Shown here: piece by piece, positions 1 to 5,088 of the stretch
How positions within the stretch are numbered: position 1 is the stretch's first letter
Layout of the letters: every line of letters begins with the position of its first letter
NCBI GenBank assembly: GCA_017416055.1
Contig: JAFQDI010000072.1
Coordinates: 1-9,493 of the forward strand
Length of the DNA stretch: 9,493 nucleotides
Direction: 5' to 3'
DNA from: Lachnospiraceae bacterium
GTDB lineage: Bacteria > Bacillota_A > Clostridia > Lachnospirales > Lachnospiraceae
Made by a program: the position numbers and the translations under genes
The notes under the pieces: model-generated
Databases searched by the model: none
What the model was told of the DNA's origin: nothing
The model's input: the letters and a program-made list of their open reading frames with translations, nothing else

Positions 1-66
1 ATGCTCCTTGCCGCACTCACATACGATCGTCTTATTCAACAGATCGGACAACTCAAAGCTTTTCAT
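1..66 (-). CDS. N-terminus of probable sn-glycerol-1-phosphate dehydrogenase (partial, runs off left edge)
   Basis: Only the first 22 codons are in the window. They read MKSFELSDLLNK and then TIVCECGKEH. A short helix followed by a CxCGxxH motif is how many bacterial sn-glycerol-1-phosphate dehydrogenases (AraM/EgsA type, iron-containing-alcohol-dehydrogenase fold) begin. That family reduces dihydroxyacetone phosphate to sn-glycerol-1-phosphate in the cytoplasm. The ATG at 64-66 is chosen because a strong GGGAGG site lies 8-9 nt upstream and a good promoter lies just before that. The catalytic and nucleotide-binding parts are outside the window, so the call rests on the N-terminal motif alone. 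The gene points the same way as the operon upstream of it but has its own promoter, so it may be a separate unit. Confidence 0.55.
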   Translation of the reverse strand, partial: MKSFELSDLLNKTIVCECGKEH

Positions 67-100
67 TTCGGGTTCCTCCCTTTGTATATTCACTGTCTTT

Positions 101-129
101 ATTATACACCATAAACGATCAATTGGAAA
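101..129 (-). promoter_or_regulatory. Sigma-A-type promoter of the gene at 1-66
   Basis: On the minus strand TTTCCA (124-129, four of six matches to TTGACA) is followed by a 17-bp spacer and a perfect TATAAT (101-106). Transcription would begin near position 94, giving a leader of about 28 nt that carries the GGGAGG ribosome binding site. Element quality, spacing and position all fit the gene at 1-66. Confidence 0.75.
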
Positions 130-162
130 TAGTGAATTTCATGATTTATCGGTATTATTTCC
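125..162. repeat. 7-bp inverted repeat touching the -35 box (possible operator)
   Basis: GGAAATA (125-131) and TATTTCC (156-162) are perfect inverted copies separated by 24 bp. The left arm overlaps the -35 element of the promoter at 101-129 and the right arm lies about 30 bp upstream. Arm centres are 31 bp apart, close to three helical turns, so a dimeric or looping regulator could bind. In AT-rich DNA such an arrangement can also arise by chance, and no regulator gene is present to match it. Confidence 0.3.
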
Positions 163-175
163 AACATCCACTGTC

Positions 176-201
176 GTTTTGATACACAAAACATCATTTT
201 G
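176..201. repeat. Three-arm inverted repeat (two mutually exclusive small hairpins)
   Basis: GTTTTG (176-181) pairs with CAAAAC (187-192) around a 5-nt loop. The same middle arm CAAAA (187-191) pairs instead with TTTTG (197-201), again around a 5-nt loop. It lies 36-61 nt past the stop of the hydroxyacid dehydrogenase gene. The stems are short and A-T rich and there is no U-run after them on the minus strand, so this is not a convincing terminator. It may be a weak 3'-end structure or chance. Confidence 0.3.
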
Positions 202-236
202 AAACCTAATTTCACCCGTTCGGCAGTCTCGCCCGC

Positions 237-1202
237 TCACTGATCCACTCGGCATCGCCGCTCTCCCCGGAAAAATGCCCGGATATTTTCCGCGATCTCA
301 GCGAGACATCTGCATCTCGCCTCGTGCGCTCCCCAGGCCATGTGAGGTGTGAGGCACACGTTCTCGCAACCATACAGGTTGCTGTAAGGATGTTCCAACG
401 GGAACGGCTCCGTGGAATATACATCCACGCCGAGGCCTCCTATTTTTCCCTCCAGGATCGCCTGTGCTGCCGCAGCCTCGTCGATCACCGCGCCGCGCGC
501 CACATTGATCAGGATCGCATCTCTCTTCATCGCGGCAATCCGCTCAGCGTTGATCAGATTTCTCGTTTCCGCTGACAGCGGAGTATGCACCGAAAGAATA
601 TCCGCCGCGCGGCATATCGTATCGACATCCACACAAGGGTACTCCTCTACCGGCGTTCGCTTATTCACGATCACACGGCAACCAAGCGCCTCGGCTACCC
701 TCGCTACCTGACGGCCGATATTGCCAAAACCCACAATACCCCATGTCTTTCCGGCAATTTCATGGTACACCGGTTCCAGCCGATTCATATTCGTCTGACA
801 GCTGTATTCGCCGGACATAACAAACTTCCGATACTCCGCCAGCTTGCTGCACAGTGACAATGCCATCGCCACCGTGATCTGCGCCACGCTCTGGGTGGAA
901 TAACCCACCACATTGCACACGCCGATCCCCCTTTCCCGGCAATAGGCCGTGTCCACATTGTCATAGCCGGTCGCCGCCAGACAGATCAGCTTCACACTCT
1001 CTACCCGGCTCAAATTGGACGCATTCATCTTGATCTTGTTGATCACCACCACGTCCGCACCCGTTATCCGCTCCTCCACCAATTCCGGCGGAGTAAGGCC
1101 ATACACGGTCACCTCGCCGAGGGGCATCAGCGCATCGAGAGGCAGATCTGCCCCCAAGGTGTCGCGATCCAGAACGACGATCCGCAATTTGTTTTCCGCC
1201 AT
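237..1202 (-). CDS. D-2-hydroxyacid dehydrogenase, hydroxypyruvate/glyoxylate reductase-like
   Basis: The 321-residue product is the usual length for the NAD(P)-dependent D-2-hydroxyacid dehydrogenase family, which reduces 2-keto acids such as hydroxypyruvate or glyoxylate to D-2-hydroxyacids in the cytoplasm. The Rossmann motif GFGNIG is at 158-163. The catalytic trio is visible: Arg236 in NVARG, Glu265 in STEPF and His287 in TPHMAW. The substrate-side segment GYDNVD (79-84) and the stretch GVCNVVGYST (94-103) resemble glycerate dehydrogenase/hydroxypyruvate reductase. The second Rossmann strand ends in Asn-Lys-Arg (180-182) instead of an acidic residue, which suggests NADPH over NADH (inference). 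The start is set at ATG 1200-1202 because GGAGGGAG (1207-1214) precedes it; a longer in-frame reading would overlap the HAD gene by 88 bp. It is the last gene of the four-gene operon, 14 bp after the HAD gene. Exact substrate cannot be read from the sequence. Confidence 0.9.
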   Translation of the reverse strand: MAENKLRIVVLDRDTLGADLPLDALMPLGEVTVYGLTPPELVEERITGADVVVINKIKMNASNLSRVESVKLICLAATGYDNVDTAYCRERGIGVCNVVGYSTQSVAQITVAMALSLCSKLAEYRKFVMSGEYSCQTNMNRLEPVYHEIAGKTWGIVGFGNIGRQVARVAEALGCRVIVNKRTPVEEYPCVDVDTICRAADILSVHTPLSAETRNLINAERIAAMKRDAILINVARGAVIDEAAAAQAILEGKIGGLGVDVYSTEPFPLEHPYSNLYGCENVCLTPHMAWGAHEARCRCLAEIAENIRAFFRGERRCRVDQ

Positions 1203-1216
1203 TGATCTCCCTCCGA

Positions 1217-1837
1217 TCACAGATACTTCATCAGGTCCCGGATATCCTCCACCACGAAATCCGCACAATCCGGCACCGATGTCCCGTTGGTGTTGTAAAA
1301 ACATCCGTCGCCTCCGGCCGCCTTTGATGCCTCCAGATCCAGCGCACGATCTCCGACCATCAACATTTTGGATGGTTCCACCTGATACTGCTCCAACAAT
1401 TTATACATTCCATCGGGATGAGGCTTGAACTCAGCCATTTCCTCCCCGGTAATCAATCCATCGAAATATGGAAGCAGGCCCAATGCGTCCAGGTAACGTA
1501 CCGCGAGGCGATTGCGGTTGGTGTAGAGATGGTTTCTCCGTCCACTCTCCTTGATCTCCTTTAACACTTCTCTGATTCCAGGGAAAGGAATCACCAACTC
1601 CGGATGAAAACCGGCTTTCTCCAAGTAAAGTATGCGCAGCTCCTCGGGATCCAGTCCGTATTTTTCCCCATAATATCTCATTGCATGGCGCGATGTCACG
1701 ATCAACTGTGCGCGAAGATCCTCGTCCGACTCCTCGAACCCGAAGCTTCTCAGCACTTCGCCCAGCGCTCTCACACTGTTCGGATAGGAGTCCGCCAGTG
1801 TTCCGTCAAAATCCCATGCCACGTCCGTATATCTCAT
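1217..1837 (-). CDS. HAD-family phosphatase, phosphoglycolate phosphatase-like (HAD-IA)
   Basis: The 206-residue product carries all four HAD motifs. Motif I is DFDGTLADS, with the nucleophile Asp9 and the acid/base Asp11. Motif II is LYTNRN with Thr106. Motif III is FKPHP with Lys138. Motif IV is VGDRALD with Asp163 and Asp167 as Mg2+ ligands. The helical segment between motifs I and II (about 15-85) is the small type 1 cap seen in phosphoglycolate phosphatase and beta-phosphoglucomutase relatives. HAD-IA enzymes hydrolyse small phosphate esters in the cytoplasm; the natural substrate is not evident. ATG 1835-1837 is supported by AGGGAG at 1844-1849. It is third in the operon, 43 bp after the M20 gene, and the ribosome binding site of the next gene sits in the 14-bp gap behind it. 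A role with the adjacent hydroxyacid dehydrogenase in two- or three-carbon hydroxyacid metabolism is possible but unproven. Confidence 0.88.
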   Translation of the reverse strand: MRYTDVAWDFDGTLADSYPNSVRALGEVLRSFGFEESDEDLRAQLIVTSRHAMRYYGEKYGLDPEELRILYLEKAGFHPELVIPFPGIREVLKEIKESGRRNHLYTNRNRLAVRYLDALGLLPYFDGLITGEEMAEFKPHPDGMYKLLEQYQVEPSKMLMVGDRALDLEASKAAGGDGCFYNTNGTSVPDCADFVVEDIRDLMKYL

Positions 1838-1880
1838 ATCCTACTCCCTGCTTTCCTTCTCTTTCGATCCATCCGACGCT

Positions 1881-3317
1881 TCAGCCCTGCCGCAGAATGA
1901 TCTGCTTATAGAAATCCACGCCCAAAGGCAATACATTTGTAGAAATATTCTCATTCAGACCGTGAATACTGCCATACTGTTGCTTATTGATGTGAAGTGG
2001 CGCGAATCGAAGACAATTGTCACATACCTCGCTGTAAAACTTCGCATCGGTTCCGCCGGTCATGGTGTAAGGGCTCACACCCACGCCGGGATAAATCTCC
2101 TTCACCACATCCTCCACCAGACGGTACTGGGGGCTGGTATAGCTCACCGGTTCACAATGAGGAGATGCTACGATCACCTCGGTCTCAATCTCATACTTCG
2201 CCGCCAGCTTGCGCACCACCTCGATACTCTCCTCCATCGGCTGATGGGGAATAAAGCGCATATTTCCGGTGACGTACGCCTCCTGAGGGATCACATTGTA
2301 GCCGTCGGACCCTTTGCCCATGGTAAAGGCAAGCGTTGTCTGCAGCATCGCTGCACCGGCAGGACTGATCGCCTTCATCAGTTTTTTCAGTAACGGTTTG
2401 AACAACCAGAGATTTGCAAAGATCATCTTCATCCCAAAGCCCATGTTCGGTGCCAACTGGCGGAACATCTCAATCACCGTGGGGCTGAACTCACTCTTGA
2501 AGGGATTGTGCTTCTCCGCATCCTGAATAAATGCAGCAAGTCTCGCCCAAGGCGTGTTGCTGCCCGGAGCGCTGGCATGGCCGCCTTTGCCGTGTGCAGT
2601 AAACTTCACATCGCCGTAGCCCTTCTCCAGCACACCAACCATCGCATACATACCATGTACACCACCGATGGGATCATTCAAAATCATACCACCCTCGTCC
2701 ATCAACAGCCCTAACTTCACGCCCTGCTCTTTCAGCCACGCAGCCGTCGCGGGCGCACCTTCTCCGTTGACCTCCTCGGTACAGCTCCCGCCCAGATATA
2801 CATCCACCTCCGGTACATAGCCGGATGCAATCAGCTCCTCTGCCGCCTGGAAGAAGCAAAACTGGCTTCCCTTGGTGTCCACCGCACCGCGTCCCCAGAC
2901 ATTGCCGTCGATCACTTCACCGCAGAACGGGTCATGTTCCCACTCACCGGTGGCTTCCACCACATCCATGTGGCTGATCATCATGATCGGATCACCGTTA
3001 CCCTTGCCCGCCCATTTTAACAGGAGGCTGCCATTGAAATCATGAACCTCACAGGTCTCAAACACGTGGGGAAAAAGTGTCTTCAATTTCTCATGATACG
3101 CATAAAATTTGCTCCGGTCAGGCTGCACCGGCTCAGAGATCGTCTCACAGGCAAGCAACGCGCCAAGCTTCTCTCCGTACTCTTTTGCACGCGCGGGGTC
3201 ACTCTCAGGCACCTTCGCCGTCTTCGCCGAGGTGGGTTTCAGTGTCAACGTGCGCAGCAGCACCACTGCCACCACCAAAACCAAAGCAATACCAATTACC
3301 GCCAATACTGTGTCCAT
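1881..3317 (-). CDS. Membrane-anchored M20-family metallopeptidase, carboxypeptidase-S/PM20D1-like
   Basis: Counting from ATG 3315-3317 the product has 478 residues. A hydrophobic segment at about 4-21 is followed by Arg/Lys-rich linker residues. The M20 metal and catalytic set is complete: SHMDV with His116, GAVDTKG with the bridging Asp147, CTEE with the general base Glu181 and metal ligand Glu182, MDEGG with Asp207, and the late SIHGLNE with His452. GGHAS (245-249) marks the dimerisation/lid domain, and GGTDAKFY (421-428) matches the carboxypeptidase-S/PM20D1 branch. The family hydrolyses peptide or N-acyl-amino-acid amide bonds with two zinc ions. An in-frame TTG directly before the ATG could add one residue; AGGAGG (3327-3332) lies 9 nt from ATG and 6 nt from TTG, and ATG is preferred. 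It is second in the operon, 34 bp after the PHP gene. The basic residues after the anchor predict a cytoplasm-facing enzyme domain. The substrate is unknown. Confidence 0.9.
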   Translation of the reverse strand: MDTVLAVIGIALVLVVAVVLLRTLTLKPTSAKTAKVPESDPARAKEYGEKLGALLACETISEPVQPDRSKFYAYHEKLKTLFPHVFETCEVHDFNGSLLLKWAGKGNGDPIMMISHMDVVEATGEWEHDPFCGEVIDGNVWGRGAVDTKGSQFCFFQAAEELIASGYVPEVDVYLGGSCTEEVNGEGAPATAAWLKEQGVKLGLLMDEGGMILNDPIGGVHGMYAMVGVLEKGYGDVKFTAHGKGGHASAPGSNTPWARLAAFIQDAEKHNPFKSEFSPTVIEMFRQLAPNMGFGMKMIFANLWLFKPLLKKLMKAISPAGAAMLQTTLAFTMGKGSDGYNVIPQEAYVTGNMRFIPHQPMEESIEVVRKLAAKYEIETEVIVASPHCEPVSYTSPQYRLVEDVVKEIYPGVGVSPYTMTGGTDAKFYSEVCDNCLRFAPLHINKQQYGSIHGLNENISTNVLPLGVDFYKQIILRQG

Positions 3318-3326
3318 CAATTCTGT

Positions 3327-3334
3327 CCTCCTTT
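3327..3334 (-). promoter_or_regulatory. Ribosome binding site of the M20 gene
   Basis: AAAGGAGG on the minus strand is an eight-base match to the anti-Shine-Dalgarno sequence. It lies 9 nt from the ATG at 3315-3317 and 6 nt from an adjacent in-frame TTG, so it permits either start. It sits wholly in the 34-bp gap after the PHP gene. Confidence 0.8.
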
Positions 3335-3351
3335 ATTTCCATCTATTCATC

Positions 3352-4113
3352 CTATTCTTCCGTGCACAACAGAGTTCCCTGCGGGTCATACCAACAGATA
3401 CCGTCTGTGATCACGTAGTCTTTTCCGCTCCGGATGCGCTCAACATAATCCTGCACTGACACAAGTTTCGTCTTAAACGCCACGCCTGCGCCCACCGGTG
3501 CAATCTGATGCAAATCTGTCCCCGCCGTCAACGGCAACCCGTGTTCCTTTGCATAGGTGATTGCGCGCTCGTTATACTTTGGATTGTAGTGCTGAGACGA
3601 AACAATCGATGAATGCTGTGCATTCACACCCTCGACGCCGTCCACCCACTCGGGATACAGACGAACTTCTCTGATATACGCAGCCTCACGGAACGGATGT
3701 GCATGGATCACCATTCCTCCTGCCTCGTGAATCAGCCGGTACTGTTCCTCCACAGAAATCGTCTTCAACTCCGGATGAGCAAGCATCCATGCCTTGTCCG
3801 GTCCGTAAATCAAAAATTCCGTTGCGCGGTAGCCGGACTCCCAAGCCATAAATACCTGAAGTCCAATCTCGTCTCCAACTGCTTTTGCGCCTTCGTAGCC
3901 ACTACAAAACTCATCGACCCACTCTTCCCAGAGAAGATCACGGCTCGGTCTCGTGTTTCCTCCCCAATGATGATCCGTGATAAACACTCCCGTGTAGCCA
4001 AACGCCTTCGCGGCGCGTGCCATCTCACTTCCCGGTGCCTTGCCACAGGCGGATCCTTCCGCCGTGTGCATATGTGTTTCGTATAGATAAGGATACTCTT
4101 CTCGGATATTCAT
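3352..4113 (-). CDS. PHP-domain metal-dependent phosphoesterase
   Basis: The 253-residue product shows the PHP (polymerase and histidinol phosphatase) metal-binding motifs in order: THMHT with His14 and His16, TDHHW with Asp47, His48 and His49, Glu92 in AWESG, VIHAHPFRE with His137 and His139, and GTDLHQ with Asp200 and His202. These form a two- or three-metal centre that hydrolyses phosphate esters. Stand-alone PHP proteins of this size are probably cytoplasmic phosphoesterases; the substrate could be a nucleotide, sugar phosphate or histidinol phosphate and cannot be read here. The start is ATG 4111-4113, with GAGGA about 11 nt upstream. A longer reading from TTG 4171-4173 is excluded because that TTG is part of the -35 box of the promoter and would not be in the mRNA. 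It is the first gene of the operon, so it should be the most directly controlled. Confidence 0.88.
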   Translation of the reverse strand: MNIREEYPYLYETHMHTAEGSACGKAPGSEMARAAKAFGYTGVFITDHHWGGNTRPSRDLLWEEWVDEFCSGYEGAKAVGDEIGLQVFMAWESGYRATEFLIYGPDKAWMLAHPELKTISVEEQYRLIHEAGGMVIHAHPFREAAYIREVRLYPEWVDGVEGVNAQHSSIVSSQHYNPKYNERAITYAKEHGLPLTAGTDLHQIAPVGAGVAFKTKLVSVQDYVERIRSGKDYVITDGICWYDPQGTLLCTEE

Positions 4114-4144
4114 CGTGATGTTCTTCCTCTCACGTAATGTATTT

Positions 4145-4173
4145 ATTATAAATCGGAGCTGGTGGACTGTCAA
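4145..4173 (-). promoter_or_regulatory. Consensus sigma-A promoter of the PHP-M20-HAD-dehydrogenase operon
   Basis: On the minus strand TTGACA (4168-4173), a 17-bp spacer and TATAAT (4145-4150) match the housekeeping promoter consensus at all twelve positions with ideal spacing. Transcription should start near 4138, giving a leader of about 25 nt before the PHP ATG. Such a promoter predicts strong, largely constitutive expression unless a repressor blocks it. It also fixes the start codon of the PHP gene. Confidence 0.92.
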
Positions 4174-4180
4174 TCATTTA

Positions 4181-4210
4181 GCATACTCGTTTTGTCCCAC
4201 CACATATACT
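4181..4210 (+). promoter_or_regulatory. Possible sporulation sigma-E-like promoter of the deacetylase gene
   Basis: GCATACT (4181-4187) and CATATACT (4203-4210) are 15 bp apart. From memory of the Bacillus subtilis sigma-E consensus (KMATATT, about 13-15 bp, CATACAHT) they match at six of seven and about six of eight positions. The embedded TATACT (4205-4210) could also be a housekeeping -10 box, but nothing near TTGACA lies 16-18 bp before it. Transcription would start near 4217, leaving room for the ribosome binding site at 4229-4235. The element lies back to back with the operon promoter. Confidence 0.4.
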
Positions 4211-4228
4211 GCGGTAAGCAAACATAGC

Positions 4229-4235
4229 GGTGATC
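4229..4235 (+). promoter_or_regulatory. Extended Shine-Dalgarno of the deacetylase gene
   Basis: GGTGATC is complementary to the GATCACC part of the 16S rRNA 3' end. In that register the core G-G lies 8 nt before ATG 4239-4241, which is ideal spacing. The upstream GTG (4230-4232), an alternative in-frame start, is inside this site, so the ATG is the real start. Confidence 0.7.
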
Positions 4236-4238
4236 ATT

Positions 4239-5084
4239 ATGAAAACTAAGCGTCTTCCTCTCATCTCAATCCTCGAGTGCGGGATCATTTGGACTACAGC
4301 TTTTATTCTGGCCCTGGGCGGCCTTCATCTCACCCGAACCGTGATCAATTCGGTGGACAATGGCACCTCCGTCAATGCCCCCGGAACGCCGGAAAACGAT
4401 TCAACTGCTCTGACGACCGGCAACAACCGTGTGGGCGACAGAGAACTCCCCATCTACTGTGTAAAGACGGAAAAAAAGCAGGTCGCACTCTCCTTCGACG
4501 CAGCCTGGGGCAACGAGGACACCAAGGTTCTCATGGATATTCTTGCAAAATACAATGTGAAAGTGACCTTCTTTATGACCGGCGAATGGGTGACCAAATA
4601 CCCTGAGGACGTGAAATACATCGCAAAGCAGGGCCACGATCTGGGCAATCACTCCATGACTCACCCGCAGATGAGCAAACTGTCTGAGGCAAAGATCCGC
4701 GAGGAGATCCAGGCGGTCCACGACAAAGTGAAAGAACTGACCGGAATTGAGATGGAACTGTTCCGCCCGCCCTTCGGTGACTATGACAACGAAGTGATTA
4801 CTACGCTCGCGGACATGGGCTACTACACGATCCAGTGGGATGTGGACAGTCTGGACTGGAAAGACTATGGTGTGTCTTCCATCATTAAAACCGTCTGCCA
4901 ACATAAAAGTCTAAAAAATGGCTCCATTATCCTCATGCATAACGGAGCCACTTATACGCCAGACGCCTTAGAATCGGTGATCACCGGCCTTCTGGATCAG
5001 GGTTATGAACTTGTACCGATCTCGCAGCTGATCATCCGCGAGGATTATCATCTGGATCATACGGGGATGCAGATTGCGGATTAA
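4239..5084 (+). CDS. Membrane-anchored polysaccharide deacetylase (NodB/CE4 family, PdaB-like)
   Basis: The 281-residue product begins with Lys/Arg and a hydrophobic segment (about 8-28), a signal anchor that should place the enzyme outside the membrane. A Ser/Thr/Asn-rich linker (about 38-66) leads to the NodB domain (about 80-265). Visible motifs are SFDAAWG with Asp87, GNHSMTH with the metal ligands His138 and His142, RPPFGDYD (176-183), QWDVDSLDW (199-207) and ILMHNG with His234. CE4 enzymes remove N-acetyl groups from peptidoglycan or chitin-like sugars. The first motif is FDAAWG where classical members have FDDG, so one usual metal ligand is replaced; PdaB-like sporulation deacetylases also deviate here, as I recall. 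The ATG is supported by GGTGATC at 4229-4235. The gene is divergent from the PHP operon and converges, 4 bp apart, on the giant gene. A role in spore or cell-wall maturation is inference. Confidence 0.88.
   Translation: MKTKRLPLISILECGIIWTTAFILALGGLHLTRTVINSVDNGTSVNAPGTPENDSTALTTGNNRVGDRELPIYCVKTEKKQVALSFDAAWGNEDTKVLMDILAKYNVKVTFFMTGEWVTKYPEDVKYIAKQGHDLGNHSMTHPQMSKLSEAKIREEIQAVHDKVKELTGIEMELFRPPFGDYDNEVITTLADMGYYTIQWDVDSLDWKDYGVSSIIKTVCQHKSLKNGSIILMHNGATYTPDALESVITGLLDQGYELVPISQLIIREDYHLDHTGMQIAD
4913..4950 (-). terminator. Intrinsic terminator of the giant gene, embedded antisense in the deacetylase gene
   Basis: Read on the minus strand, a 12-bp stem forms from TGGCTCCGTTAT (4939-4950) and ATAATGGAGCCA (4919-4930), with one G-U wobble and an 8-nt loop (4931-4938). 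Six U residues (4913-4918) follow directly. AAG before the stem can extend pairing into the U tract. It starts 138 nt past the stop of the giant gene at 5089, and there is no hairpin in the 4-bp gap between the two genes. On the plus strand the hairpin has no U tract, so it should work in one direction only. Confidence 0.82.
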
Positions 5085-5088
5085 GCCG

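Noticed and set aside
104..199. 31-codon ORF on the minus strand in the left intergenic region
   Set aside because: It has no clear ribosome binding site, its stop overlaps the -10 box of the next gene, and its composition looks random.
1203..1304. Longer N-terminus of the hydroxyacid dehydrogenase starting at 1304
   Set aside because: It would overlap the HAD gene by 88 bp, and a strong GGAGGGAG site directly precedes the internal ATG at 1202, where the family's usual start falls.
1015..2526. Several plus-strand ORFs of 70-143 codons opposite the operon genes
   Set aside because: They are antisense to genes with complete catalytic motifs, have no ribosome binding sites and are rich in His, Arg and Pro as expected of shadow frames.
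3613..4086. 157-codon plus-strand ORF opposite the PHP gene
   Set aside because: It lies fully antisense to a gene with intact metal motifs and encodes no recognisable domain.
4114..4173. Longer N-terminus of the PHP protein starting at TTG 4171-4173
   Set aside because: That TTG is the first half of the consensus -35 box and the TATAAT lies inside the extension, so these bases are upstream of the transcription start.
4401..4904. 167-codon minus-strand ORF opposite the deacetylase
   Set aside because: It is antisense to a gene with all NodB motifs, shows no ribosome binding site and its composition is that of a complementary shadow.
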